A DNA stretch of 64,000 nucleotides. Source: Pseudomonas sp. ADAK13. GTDB taxonomy: Bacteria; Pseudomonadota; Gammaproteobacteria; Pseudomonadales; Pseudomonadaceae. Below the pieces are notes generated by a model. That model was not told where the DNA came from, made no database searches, and saw nothing but the letters and a program-made list of their open reading frames with translations. Position 1 is the first letter of the stretch. Every line of letters starts with the position of its first letter. Below are positions 16,163-27,769 of the stretch, piece after piece. A program made the translations under genes and the position numbers. The stretch lies in NCBI RefSeq assembly GCF_012935715.1, contig NZ_CP052860.1:1612001-1676000 (forward strand). The letters are read 5' to 3'.

Positions 16163-18648
16163 CACACAGACACCGTTTGCTGGCTGACATCGTCCACATG
16201 GGCAAAATGGCGCAAGGCCAGGCGGTCGGAGACTTGCCCGCTTTCATCGGCCACCGCTTGCAGCAGGTCGGCCAGGCCGTCCAGCGCGGCACGCACGCTG
16301 GACTCACCGAACAGCGGGTTCTCCAGGCAACCCAGGTCAAAGCGCGCCAGGCGCTCCACCAACGGCGCGAGCCCGGTTTCCCGGGGCACGCCAAAATCAT
16401 CATTCAGGCGACGCAGGGTGCGGCTCACCAGTTTCAGCTGGAACAGCACCGCGTGGGGGTTTTGCTCATCCAGCAGCAACAGGTCCAGCACCGGGATCAA
16501 TTGCGGCACCGCGAGGTAACGCGAGCGATAGGTGATGCTGCTGTTGCCCAGTTCCAGCAACCACTCCAGCCCGGCCTGATCGAATACCGCCACGCCCCGC
16601 AGGAAGGCCGCCAGGCTGCTGCTGAGGAACTGCAGGCGCTCGATGCGCCGCCCCATCATCAGGAAGCGCCAGCCTTCGTCGCGGGTCATGTCGTCGAGGG
16701 CGAAACCCGACAGCGCCGCCAGGGACATCACCAGGCGGTTGAGGAAGTCCAGCAGCTCGCCAAAGTCCGGCTCTTCGCTTTCCAGCTCCAGGGCTTCGCG
16801 TTGCAATTCCACCAGCGCTTGCCAGTTTTCACGGGACAGCTTGCCGCGCACCTGGGACGCCGCCCACTGCAAACGCTGCAGGTTGGCCCGCAGGCTCGAC
16901 GGCCAGTCATCACCGAGCAAGGCCGCCTGAAGCCGCTCAGGCAATTCGCCCTCCTCCGGCAACAGTCGCAGGTTCTCGCCCAGCTCGACCGCCGCCTGCA
17001 ACGCCAGGGGGTCGTCTCCATCGACATAGCGGGCGAGGACGATCCGCAGCCAGCGCGCACTGTCATCACAGCGCTCGCAATAGCGGCCAAACCAGAACAG
17101 GTTCTCCACCACCCGCGATGGCAGGTACGGGTCACGCCGCACCAGGTCGTGGGCGCCGATTGCCCGTTGGGCGCGCCACTGTTCGGTGCCGTGGGCACGC
17201 TCGCCGAGCACCCAGGTGTCCTTGCTCGCACCGCCGCGTTGCATCGACACCACTTCGGCATCGGCCTCGGCGGCCACGCGGGTCAGGCCGCCGGGCAGTA
17301 CCCGGTAACCGTCGGCGCTGGCCACAGCGTAAACGCGCATGCCGATGGCACGGTGTTGCAGGTGATCGTCCACCGTGTGCCAGACCGGCGCTTGCGACAA
17401 CTGCGCGAGTTCCTGGGCGACGTAGGCGTAGGGTCGCGCCTGCATGCGCTCGGCCAGGGCCTGTCGTTGCTCGTCGTTCAAATCGCGGCCAAACACCGGG
17501 GTGAAGCTTTGCGACGGAAAGGCCGGCTTGATCAGCAGCTCCGGGAGTTTTTCCAGGGCTTCGGCCAGCACCGGCGCCTCACCGCACCACCAGGTGGCGA
17601 TGGACGGCAGGATCAGTTCTTCGCCAAACAGGAATTGATTGATCTTCGGCAAAAAGCCCAGCAAACCCGGGGATTCCAGCACGCCACTGCCCAGGGCATT
17701 GGCCACCAGCACATTGCCCTGGCGTACGGCGTCCAGCAGGCCGGGTACGCCCAGTGCCGAGTCGGTGCGCAGCTCCAGCGGGTCGCAGAAGTCATCGTCC
17801 AGGCGGCGCATGATCGCGTGCACCCGGCGCAGCCCGCTGAGGGTTTTGAGGTACACCGTGGCGTCGCGCACGGTCAGGTCGCCGCCCTCCACCAGCGGGT
17901 AGCCGAGCTGGCGGGCGAGGTACAGGTGCTCAAAATAGCTTTCGTTGAAACGGCCCGGGGTCAGCAGCACGATCAGCGGCGGCTGGTCGTCGCTCGGGGC
18001 CTGGCGGGCAAGGGTTTCCTGCAAGGTGCGGAAGAAACCGGTGAGGTGCTGCACCTGCAAGTCGCGGTACAGGTCCGGGAATGCACGGGACACGATGGTG
18101 CGATTTTCCAGGGCATAACCGGCACCGGACGGAGCCTGTGTACGGTCGGCGGTCACCCACCAGCGGCCATCCGGCGTGCGCGCCAGGTCCACCGCGTACA
18201 GGTGCAGAAAGGCGCCGTCGGGCGGCTGGATGCCCTGGCACGGCCAGAGGAAATTGTTATGGCCAAACACCAGCTCTGCTGGCAGCAAGCCTTCGGCAAT
18301 CAAGCGCTGCGGGCCGTAGAGGTCGGCCAGTACCGCATTCAGCAGGCGCGCACGCTGGGCGATGCCGGCGGAAAGTTGCTTCCATTCATCGGCGGCCAAC
18401 ACGTGGGGCAACAGGTCCAGCTCCCACGGGCGATCGGCGCCCTTGGGGTCGGCGTAGACGTTATAGGTCACGCCGTTTTCCTGGATCTGCCGGGTCAGCA
18501 AGGCCTGGCGCTGGGCCAGTTGCGCCGGGGTACTGCGTTGCAGGTGATCGAGCAGGCGCTGCCAATGGGCGCGCACCGCGCCGCTGTCGTCCAGCAGTTC
18601 GTGATAAGTGCCCGCGGTCAGCGGGTAACGGTCGAGCAAGTCGGGCAT
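16162..18648 (-). CDS. Circularly permuted ATP-grasp / alpha-E domain fusion protein
   Basis: An 828-aa protein. Residues 1-480 match the circularly permuted ATP-grasp type 2 family (DUF404/DUF407), with motifs such as LLTPGRFNESYFEHLYLARQ and RRLDDDFCDPLELR. From about residue 510 an all-helical alpha-E domain follows, with YLPSRVVENLFWFGRYCERC near its start. The two are often separate genes and are fused here. The ATP-grasp part is expected to form amide bonds on peptides or small molecules. The start was set at MPDLLDRY because the 25 codons upstream are translated REP sequence. A REPIN separates it from the upstream gene. Confidence 0.85.
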   Translation of the reverse strand: MPDLLDRYPLTAGTYHELLDDSGAVRAHWQRLLDHLQRSTPAQLAQRQALLTRQIQENGVTYNVYADPKGADRPWELDLLPHVLAADEWKQLSAGIAQRARLLNAVLADLYGPQRLIAEGLLPAELVFGHNNFLWPCQGIQPPDGAFLHLYAVDLARTPDGRWWVTADRTQAPSGAGYALENRTIVSRAFPDLYRDLQVQHLTGFFRTLQETLARQAPSDDQPPLIVLLTPGRFNESYFEHLYLARQLGYPLVEGGDLTVRDATVYLKTLSGLRRVHAIMRRLDDDFCDPLELRTDSALGVPGLLDAVRQGNVLVANALGSGVLESPGLLGFLPKINQFLFGEELILPSIATWWCGEAPVLAEALEKLPELLIKPAFPSQSFTPVFGRDLNDEQRQALAERMQARPYAYVAQELAQLSQAPVWHTVDDHLQHRAIGMRVYAVASADGYRVLPGGLTRVAAEADAEVVSMQRGGASKDTWVLGERAHGTEQWRAQRAIGAHDLVRRDPYLPSRVVENLFWFGRYCERCDDSARWLRIVLARYVDGDDPLALQAAVELGENLRLLPEEGELPERLQAALLGDDWPSSLRANLQRLQWAASQVRGKLSRENWQALVELQREALELESEEPDFGELLDFLNRLVMSLAALSGFALDDMTRDEGWRFLMMGRRIERLQFLSSSLAAFLRGVAVFDQAGLEWLLELGNSSITYRSRYLAVPQLIPVLDLLLLDEQNPHAVLFQLKLVSRTLRRLNDDFGVPRETGLAPLVERLARFDLGCLENPLFGESSVRAALDGLADLLQAVADESGQVSDRLALRHFAHVDDVSQQTVSV

Positions 18649-18680
18649 GGAACGCTCGGCAGGGGCAAGGGAAGTCAGTA

Positions 18681-18768
18681 TGTAGGAGCCGGGCTTGCCC
18701 GCGATGCAGGCACCTCGGTGCATCTGGTGTACCGAGGTGATGCTATCGCAGGCAAGCCAGCTCCCACA
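18681..18768. repeat. Paired REP element inside the transglutaminase operon
   Basis: Arms TGTAGGAGCCGGGCTTGCCC and, inverted, GGCAAGCCAGCTCCCACA flank about 50 bp. It fills the gap between the 1,097-aa transglutaminase gene and the ATP-grasp gene. Confidence 0.8.
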
Positions 18769-18801
18769 TTAGAGATTTGTCGCTTTCGGGATTATGTACA
18801 T

Positions 18802-21800
18802 TCAATCCTCTGTTTTTTTTGCAAAGCGCCGCAAATCCAGGGTCATCGGCAATTCATCATTGATCACCACGCTCGGCACCGGCAATTTCCCCGGGCTGTG
18901 CCCCAGGCGGAAAAACCGCGCCATCCGCCGGCTTTCAGCTTCGTTGGCATTCACCGGCAGGCTGTCGTAATTACGCCCGCCCGGATGGGCGACATGGTAC
19001 TGGCAACCACCCAGCGAGCGCTGCATCCACGTGTCCAAAAGATCAAATACCAGCGGCGCATGCACCGGGATGGTCGGTTGCAAACAGTTGGCCGGTTGCC
19101 AGGCCCGATACCGCACACCGGCGACAAACTCGCCGACGCGTCCGGTGGGTTGCAGCGGCACCGGGATGCCGTTGCAGGTCAGCAGGTAACGCTGGGGCGG
19201 CAGGCCGCTCAACTTGACCTGCAAGCGCTCCAGGGACGAATCCACGTAGCGCACCGTGCCGCCCACGGCGCCCTCCTCACCCAGTACATGCCAGGGCTCC
19301 AGGGCCTGGCGCAGTTCCAGTTCGATACCGCTGACGGCGTAGTCGCCGACCTTGGGAAAACGGAATTCCAGGTGCGCGGCAAACCACTCGGCCCGCAGCG
19401 GATAACCGGCAGCGTTCAACTCGACGATCACGTCGGCAAAATCCTGCTCGATAAAGTGCGGCAGCAGGAAACGGTCGTGCAGCTCCGTGCCCCAGCGCGC
19501 CAGCTTCGGCGGCGCATAGGGTTCACGCCAGAAACGCGCCACCAGCGCCCGCAGCAGCAGTTGCTGGGTCAGGCTCATGCGCGCGTGGGGCGGCATCTCA
19601 AAGGCGCGCAATTCCAGCAGGCCCAGGCGCCCGGTGGCACCGTCGGGCGAGTAGAGCTTGTCGATGCAGAACTCGGCGCGGTGGGTGTTACCGGTGACGT
19701 CGATCAGCAGGTTGCGCAGCAGGCGGTCCACCAACCATGGCGGGCATTCCTCGCCCGCGTCGGGCATCTGGGCGAAGGCGATTTCCAGTTCGTACAACGC
19801 ATCGTTGCGCGCTTCGTCGACCCGTGGCGCCTGGGAAGTCGGGCCGATGAACAGGCCGGAAAACAGGTAGGACAGCGACGGGTGGTTATGCCAGTAGCTG
19901 ATCAGGCTGCGCAGCAGATCGGGGCGCCGCAGGAACGGCGAGTCCTTGGGCGTAGCACCGCCAAGCACAAAGTGGTTCCCGCCGCCGGTGCCGGTGTGGC
20001 GGCCGTCGATCATGAATTTTTCAGTGGTGAGGCGGGTTTGCCGGGCTTCTTCGTAGAGAAACTCAGTGCGCTCCACCAACTCGTCCCAGGTGGCGGACGG
20101 CTGCACGTTGACCTCGATCACACCCGGGTCCGGCGTCACCCGGAAGTTGCTCAGGCGTGGGTCGCTCGGCGGCTCGTAGCCTTCCAGCAGCACCGGGCAA
20201 TGCAGTTCTTCGGCGGTGGCTTCGATGGCCGCCACCAGTTCCAGATAATCCTCGACCCGTTCCAGCGGCGGCATGAACAGGTACAACCGGCCTTCCCGCG
20301 CTTCGGCGCACAGAGCGGTGCGGGTCAGCCAGTCGGCAGACTCGTCGATCTTCGGGATCCGGTCTGGGCGGGTGGCCGCCTCGCCATGGCTTTGCAGTTG
20401 TGAGGTGGTCGGCAGCTCAGCCAAATCCTGGTTGGGATCAACGGGATGCACGAACGGATAATCCGCCGCCGTCACCCACGGCTGTGAGGCGAGTGGCAGG
20501 CGATAACCCAGGGGAGAATCGCCCGGCACCAGGCGGCAGTGGTTGTCCCGCAGGTACCAGCGCCCGCTCTGCCAGCGGTCATTGGCCGCCGTGCGTGCCA
20601 GCGGCAGCACCTGGCCGATGACTTTATCCAGGCCCTGACTGAAGACCTTGCGCAGGCGGTCGCGCTCAAGTTTGTCGTCCAGACGCGGATCTTCGGCGCT
20701 GACGTTTTGCGGCAAGGCGCCTTCGCGCCACAGGTAATAGAAATTGTCTTCGTAGGCCGGGAATACAAACTGCGCAGGCAGCTTCAGGCGTTCGGCGACG
20801 CTGGCCAGAAACCGCCCGGCCATCACGCCGTCGGCGCCGTAGCTTTCCTGCTCATCGGCGATCAGCGCGCTGTTGTGCCAGATCGGCACGCCGTCGCGGC
20901 GCCAGTAGCAGTTGAGGGACCAGCGCGGCAGTTGCTCGCCCGGGTACCACTTGCCCTGGCCGAAGTGCACCAGCCCCTTGGGCGCATAGTGCTTGCGCAT
21001 GCGCTGGAACAGCTCGGCGGACAGTCGGCGTTTGTCCGGGCCCAGGGCGGCGGTGTTCCATTCGGCGCCGTCGGGGTCGTCGATGGAGACAAAGGTCGGT
21101 TCGCCGCCCATGGTCAGGCGTACGTCGTCCTTGAGCAGGTCGCCATCAATCTGCCGGCCCAGCGCCTGGATCGCCAGCCACTGCTCTTCGGTGTAGGGCT
21201 TGGTAACCCGTGGGGCTTCCCAAATCCGCTCCACGGACATCTCGTGGGTAAATTCGCACTCGCACGGCTCCACCAGACCACTGATGGGCGCCGCGGAAGA
21301 CGGATCAGGACTGCAGGCCAACGGGATATGGCCTTCACCGGCGAACAAGCCGGAGGTGGCATCGAGGCCGATCCAGCCGGCGCCGGGCAAATACACTTCG
21401 CACCAGGCGTGCAGGTCGGTGAAGTCCACTTCGGTGCCGGACGGGCCGTCGAGGGCTTTGACGTCGGCGGTCAGCTGGATCAGATAGCCGGACACAAACC
21501 GCGCCGCCAGCCCCAGGTTACGCAGCAGTTGCACCAGCAGCCACGCCGAGTCGCGGCACGAGCCGGAGGCATTTTCCAGGGTGAATTCCGGGGTTTGCAC
21601 GCCCGGTTCCATGCGGATCAGGTAGCCGATATCCGCCGCCAGACGCTGATTGAGCCCTACGAGGAAATCCACCGCCGGCAATGGCGTACGGTCGATACCC
21701 GCCAGATACGCGGCAAATCTCGGGGTCAGCGGCAAGGTTTCCAGGTACGGCGCCAGCTCGCGCTGCTCATCGGCGGCATAGCTGAAGGGGATTTTTTCGG

Positions 21801-22095
21801 CGTAGGGCTCAAGGAAAAAGTCGAACGGGTTGAACACCGCCATCTCGGCGACCAGATCGACCTCGATGCGCAACTCGTCGGTCTTTTCCGGGAATACCAG
21901 ACGCGCCAGGTAATTGCCCTGGGGGTCTTGCTGCCAATTGATGAAGTGCTGCTCCGGCAGCACTTTCAGCGCGTAGGACAAAATCCGCGTGCGGCTATGG
22001 GCCGCCGGACGCAGACGAACAATCTGTGGGCCGAGTTCGACCGCGCGGTCGTAGCGGTAATGCGTAACGTGGTGCAACGCGACATGAATCGACAC
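18802..22095 (-). CDS. Large transglutaminase-like protein with C-terminal DUF2126 region
   Basis: A 1,097-aa protein. Residues 1-290 hold a bacterial transglutaminase N domain and catalytic core with Cys in SGSCRDSAW near residue 180, His in TDLHAWCEVY and Asp in IGLDATSG. The remaining 800 residues match DUF2126, with conserved stretches such as GGEPTFVSIDDPDG and DGRHTGTGGGNHFVLGG. I set the start at the GTG at 22095, which has a perfect AGGAGG five bases upstream and begins the conserved SIHVALHHVTHYRYD. It is the first gene of the operon, so the whole set is probably transcribed from the gap before 22095. Confidence 0.85.
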   Translation of the reverse strand: MSIHVALHHVTHYRYDRAVELGPQIVRLRPAAHSRTRILSYALKVLPEQHFINWQQDPQGNYLARLVFPEKTDELRIEVDLVAEMAVFNPFDFFLEPYAEKIPFSYAADEQRELAPYLETLPLTPRFAAYLAGIDRTPLPAVDFLVGLNQRLAADIGYLIRMEPGVQTPEFTLENASGSCRDSAWLLVQLLRNLGLAARFVSGYLIQLTADVKALDGPSGTEVDFTDLHAWCEVYLPGAGWIGLDATSGLFAGEGHIPLACSPDPSSAAPISGLVEPCECEFTHEMSVERIWEAPRVTKPYTEEQWLAIQALGRQIDGDLLKDDVRLTMGGEPTFVSIDDPDGAEWNTAALGPDKRRLSAELFQRMRKHYAPKGLVHFGQGKWYPGEQLPRWSLNCYWRRDGVPIWHNSALIADEQESYGADGVMAGRFLASVAERLKLPAQFVFPAYEDNFYYLWREGALPQNVSAEDPRLDDKLERDRLRKVFSQGLDKVIGQVLPLARTAANDRWQSGRWYLRDNHCRLVPGDSPLGYRLPLASQPWVTAADYPFVHPVDPNQDLAELPTTSQLQSHGEAATRPDRIPKIDESADWLTRTALCAEAREGRLYLFMPPLERVEDYLELVAAIEATAEELHCPVLLEGYEPPSDPRLSNFRVTPDPGVIEVNVQPSATWDELVERTEFLYEEARQTRLTTEKFMIDGRHTGTGGGNHFVLGGATPKDSPFLRRPDLLRSLISYWHNHPSLSYLFSGLFIGPTSQAPRVDEARNDALYELEIAFAQMPDAGEECPPWLVDRLLRNLLIDVTGNTHRAEFCIDKLYSPDGATGRLGLLELRAFEMPPHARMSLTQQLLLRALVARFWREPYAPPKLARWGTELHDRFLLPHFIEQDFADVIVELNAAGYPLRAEWFAAHLEFRFPKVGDYAVSGIELELRQALEPWHVLGEEGAVGGTVRYVDSSLERLQVKLSGLPPQRYLLTCNGIPVPLQPTGRVGEFVAGVRYRAWQPANCLQPTIPVHAPLVFDLLDTWMQRSLGGCQYHVAHPGGRNYDSLPVNANEAESRRMARFFRLGHSPGKLPVPSVVINDELPMTLDLRRFAKKTED

Positions 22096-22282
22096 GGCGG
22101 CCTCCTGCGAGCCAGGGCATGGAAACAAAGCGCGCAAGACTTATGCCAGAGCAGCGGTCATTGCGCTTTATCGTGAGACCCGGTGCAGTACAGCACCAAA
22201 ACGGCGCGGTAGCCGCCGTCGTGGTGCGAGGGTTGCACATATTTGTGGCGGGAGTGTGAGGATGGGTGGTGAATCTACCCAG

Positions 22283-22720
22283 TCAGGCCGCTTTAGCCGC
22301 CTCACGCAGCCGCCGCACTTCAGCCAGTTTCTTCACCATCGACCGATAGCCCTTGCTGTTGATCAGCAACAACCCGAGCAATGGCCAGAACAGGCATTCG
22401 CTGTAGATAAACCAGTGCGGACGGTATTGCAGCGTCGGCAATACCACCAGCAGGCACACCACAAAAAACACCACCATGCCCCACACGGCCCACGTGTGCC
22501 CGCGCACAACCAGGAAGTTGCTGTTGGTCACGAACAGCGCGGCGAACATCACCACGAACCAGGACACGGTTGCATTGGTGGCCATGGGGACGTCGGCAAA
22601 ATAGGTACTCGCCGCCAGGGAAATTGCGCCGGAACCGCCGAGGCAGCCGGCGAGAATCACACCGATGAACGACGGGAAATGCTCAAGCAAAAACGGCTTT
22701 AACGATGGGACGCCACTCAT
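22283..22720 (-). CDS. Small membrane protein of unknown function, partner of the next gene upstream
   Basis: A 145-aa protein with four likely membrane segments, at about residues 15-38, 48-70, 77-98 and 105-123, and a basic C-terminal tail (KLAEVRRLREAAKAA). Its ATG shares a base with the TGA of the upstream 308-aa gene, so the two are translationally coupled and probably function together. I do not recognise the family. A polytopic small partner of a larger protein with its own membrane-inserting stretch would fit an immunity or anchoring protein, which is inference only. Confidence 0.7.
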   Translation of the reverse strand: MSGVPSLKPFLLEHFPSFIGVILAGCLGGSGAISLAASTYFADVPMATNATVSWFVVMFAALFVTNSNFLVVRGHTWAVWGMVVFFVVCLLVVLPTLQYRPHWFIYSECLFWPLLGLLLINSKGYRSMVKKLAEVRRLREAAKAA

Positions 22721-23646
22721 CACTCGGTTTCCTCGTACAAGCCAATCGCAAAAGTTTTGGCCTGCTTGTAGTTGTCTGAGCGCTTCAGCCCCCAAACGCC
22801 TAACCCGGCACTGAAAGCATCGCCGATCTGAACGATGGTGGCGTGCTTGAGCTGGGTCGGAGTGAAGCGCTTGGGCAACTCACCACTCAGTTGCAAGAAC
22901 TTGCGCATCTTGGTCGACATCTGCGGGTCGGCGATTTTCAGCAGTTCTTTGGTTAACTTTTCCCGCTCATGACCATTGAGACCTTTAAGCACCTGGCGCA
23001 GGCTTTTGCCGGTGGCTGCACGGGTGACATTGATCAGTTTTACAGTGGTCAGGGTCGATGCCCCCACGCCCACCAATGCGGCGCCATCCATGATTTTTGT
23101 GGCGTACTGGTACCACTCTTCGTTATCCAGATAGTCATTCATGCCCGGGTTGACGATTTCATTGCGGGTACGAAACGCGCCTACCAGGCAGGATGCGGTA
23201 CTGGCAGTGGCGCTGGCATAGCCGATGACGGTCATGACCGAACTCGCACCCGCAGTAAACGGCACGGCAATGGTGCCGCTCAATACCACCAGCCAGCCAA
23301 TGATCGCGCCACCACAGGACAGGGTGGTGTTGATGGCTTCGCCAATCAGTCGCCCTTCTCGTGGGTTGTTTATGACCTGATCGGCGAACTGGGCCGGGGC
23401 GATGTATCGCTGCGCCTCGCGCACGATGATCCGCTTAGGTTGGATGCTGCAGATCGGCTTGAATTCGCGCAGGGTGATGACGTTGAAATCCGCGTCGATA
23501 TACACCACGCCCGCGCCAACAATGCCAGGGTCGGCGTCAATGGCGGCAAATATCCGGGGCAGGTTGATTTCACTTTCGATGCGCTGGCGCGCCATGAACT
23601 GGGAGCGGTTGGAATCCATGCCGATGCCAAGCAGGGGGCTGCTCAT
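22720..23646 (-). CDS. Unrecognised 308-aa protein with glycine/alanine-rich membrane-inserting segment
   Basis: The N-terminal 110 residues are soluble, with an acidic YIDADFNVITLREF stretch and a conserved-looking KRIIVREAQRYIAPAQF. Residues of about 118-170 are hydrophobic and rich in Gly, Ala, Ser and Thr (IIGWLVVLSGTIAVPFTAG, then SSVMTVIGYASATASTASCL), which suggests one or two helical hairpins in a membrane. The C-terminal 130 residues are basic and helical. There is no signal peptide. The start at MSSPLLGIGM was chosen because upstream codons are translated REP sequence and AAGGAAG precedes it. Function unknown. A pore-forming effector with a coupled immunity protein is one possibility. 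Confidence 0.65.
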   Translation of the reverse strand: MSSPLLGIGMDSNRSQFMARQRIESEINLPRIFAAIDADPGIVGAGVVYIDADFNVITLREFKPICSIQPKRIIVREAQRYIAPAQFADQVINNPREGRLIGEAINTTLSCGGAIIGWLVVLSGTIAVPFTAGASSVMTVIGYASATASTASCLVGAFRTRNEIVNPGMNDYLDNEEWYQYATKIMDGAALVGVGASTLTTVKLINVTRAATGKSLRQVLKGLNGHEREKLTKELLKIADPQMSTKMRKFLQLSGELPKRFTPTQLKHATIVQIGDAFSAGLGVWGLKRSDNYKQAKTFAIGLYEETE

Positions 23647-23687
23647 GGGGGTGTTCTTCCTTGAAATGATGCTGAGCTGACTGACCC

Positions 23688-23756
23688 CATCGCGGGCAAG
23701 CCCGACTCCCACATTTGGAATGCATTCTCCTGTGGGAGCCGGGCTTGCCCGCGATG
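23688..23756. repeat. Paired REP element
   Basis: Arms CATCGCGGGCAAGCCCGACT and the inverted GTGGGAGCCGGGCTTGCCCG flank about 20 bp. It lies upstream of the 308-aa gene and downstream of ygiQ. Confidence 0.8.
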
Positions 23757-23806
23757 GCGATTTGATGGGCGCCACCTTAACAAACAGGCTACCCACCCGC
23801 TAGAAA

Positions 23807-23840
23807 GCAAAACGCCAGCACGAGGCTGGCGTTTTGCGAT
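23807..23840 (-). terminator. Intrinsic terminator of ygiQ
   Basis: A perfect 13-bp inverted repeat, GCAAAACGCCAGC and its complement, closes a five-base loop. Its lower stem supplies the T-rich side in the minus direction, 15 bases after the ygiQ stop. Confidence 0.8.
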
Positions 23841-23851
23841 TCAGGCTGCGA

Positions 23852-26155
<2,304 letters not shown>

Positions 26156-26213
26156 GACGGTGACCGGTGTTGAGATGAAAAATCGCGGGCGCGGAATATA
26201 GCACAAAATTTGA

Positions 26214-26242
26214 CCAATTCCGACCTTTGCAGTCGGAATTGG
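26214..26242 (-). terminator. Intrinsic terminator-like hairpin after dnaB
   Basis: A perfect 11-bp stem, CCAATTCCGAC and its complement, with a seven-base loop, followed in the minus direction by TCAAATTTT. It starts 13 bases after the dnaB stop. Confidence 0.75.
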
Positions 26243-26254
26243 TGGGACGACTAT

Positions 26255-27649
26255 TTACTCGTCTTCGAAGTTATAGCTGCCCGGCGCCAGGTTTTCGAAG
26301 CGGGTGTATTTACCGATAAAGGCCAGGCGCGTGGTGCCGATCGGGCCGTTACGCTGCTTGCCGATAATGATTTCGGCGATGCCTTTATGCTCGGTTTCCG
26401 GGTGATACACCTCGTCCCGGTAAACGAACATGATCACGTCAGCATCCTGCTCGATCGCTCCGGATTCCCGCAAGTCGGAGTTGATCGGGCGCTTGTTGGG
26501 ACGTTGCTCCAGGGACCGGTTGAGCTGCGACAGGGCAACCACCGGGCAGTTGAATTCCTTGGCGAGGGCTTTCAACGAGCGGGAAATCTCGGAAATCTCG
26601 TTGGTCCGGCTGTCACCGCTTGAGCCCGGGATCTGCATCAACTGCAGATAGTCGATCATGATCAGGGCGATGTCGCCGTGCTCACGCACCAGGCGTCGGG
26701 TACGTGCGCGCATTTCCGACGGGCTGATGCCCGCGGTGTCATCGATGAACAGCTTGCGGTCGTTGAGCAGGTTGACCGCCGAGGTCAGGCGCGGCCAATC
26801 GTCGTCTTCCAGGCGACCGGCACGCACCTTGGTCTGGTCGATGCGGCCAAGGGACGACAACATACGCATGATCAGCGATTCACCTGGCATCTCCAGGGAA
26901 TAAACCAGTACCGCCTTGTCGCTGCGCAACACGGCGTTTTCCACCAGGTTCATGGCGAAGGTGGTTTTACCCATGGACGGACGACCGGCGACGATGATCA
27001 AGTCCGCGGGCTGCAAGCCGCTGGTCATGCCATCCAGGTCGGTGTAGCCGGTGGACAGGCCGGTGATGGCGTTGTCGGTGTTGAACAGGGTATCGATACG
27101 GTCGATGGCCTTGGTCAGCAGGTCGTTGACGCTGACCGGGCCGCCGGTTTTCGGCCGGGCTTCGGCGATCTGGAAGATCTGCCGTTCGGCCTCGTCGAGG
27201 ATCTCTTCGGCGGTACGGCCTTCGGGGTTGAAGGCGCTGTCGGCGATCTCGGTGGCAATGCCGATCAACTGGCGCAACGTGGCCCGCGCACGGACGATCT
27301 GCGCATAGGCCTTGATGTTGGCGACCGATGGCGTGTTCTTCGCCAGTTCGCCCAGGTAACCCAGGCCGCCCACTTGGGACGTCTGGCCTTCCTTGTCCAG
27401 TTGCTCGGCCAGGGTCACCACGTCGATCGGTGAGTTCTGGTCAGCCAGCTTGGCAATGGCGCGGAAGATCAGGCGGTGGTCATGACGGTAGAAATCGCCG
27501 TCCGAGACTTGATCCAGCACGCGCTCCCAGGCGTTGTTGTCCAGCATCAAACCACCGAGCACGGCCTGTTCGGCCTCGATGGAATGCGGCGGCACCTTCA
27601 GGGCAGCGGTTTGCAGATCATATTGCTCAGGAGCGGAGATATCGTTCAT
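26255..27649 (-). CDS. dnaB: Replicative DNA helicase DnaB
   Basis: A 464-aa hexameric helicase that unwinds DNA ahead of the replisome and recruits primase. The N-terminal helical domain covers about residues 1-150, a linker follows, and the RecA-like domain carries Walker A GRPSMGKTT near residue 232, Walker B IALIMIDYLQLM and the arginine-finger region near the end. The ATG at 27649 gives the same length I know from P. aeruginosa DnaB, whereas a GTG two codons earlier is less likely. It lies about 120 bp after rplI, behind that operon's terminator, so it probably has its own promoter. Confidence 0.96.
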   Translation of the reverse strand: MNDISAPEQYDLQTAALKVPPHSIEAEQAVLGGLMLDNNAWERVLDQVSDGDFYRHDHRLIFRAIAKLADQNSPIDVVTLAEQLDKEGQTSQVGGLGYLGELAKNTPSVANIKAYAQIVRARATLRQLIGIATEIADSAFNPEGRTAEEILDEAERQIFQIAEARPKTGGPVSVNDLLTKAIDRIDTLFNTDNAITGLSTGYTDLDGMTSGLQPADLIIVAGRPSMGKTTFAMNLVENAVLRSDKAVLVYSLEMPGESLIMRMLSSLGRIDQTKVRAGRLEDDDWPRLTSAVNLLNDRKLFIDDTAGISPSEMRARTRRLVREHGDIALIMIDYLQLMQIPGSSGDSRTNEISEISRSLKALAKEFNCPVVALSQLNRSLEQRPNKRPINSDLRESGAIEQDADVIMFVYRDEVYHPETEHKGIAEIIIGKQRNGPIGTTRLAFIGKYTRFENLAPGSYNFEDE

Positions 27650-27685
27650 GGCCACTTGGAATAGTTGGAGAATCAGGGGCTACAG

Positions 27686-27722
27686 AAAAACAAAAGGCAC
27701 GACCTGTAAACAGGATCGTGCC
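27686..27722 (-). terminator. Intrinsic terminator of the rpsF-rpsR-rplI operon
   Basis: GGCACGA and TCGTGCC form the outer stem, with an inner CCTGT/ACAGG stem, followed in the minus direction by TTTTGTTTTT. It begins about 45 bases after the rplI stop. Confidence 0.88.
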
Positions 27723-27769
27723 CGATGTTAACCGCCCGGCACGCGAGGTGCCAGTCAGTTAGGTACTGC

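Noticed and set aside
16177..20403. A 1,408-codon plus-strand open frame
   Set aside because: It is antisense to two recognised genes (ATP-grasp/alpha-E and DUF2126). It is rich in Gln, His and Arg as expected from reading GC-rich codons backwards, and has no domain or ribosome-binding site.
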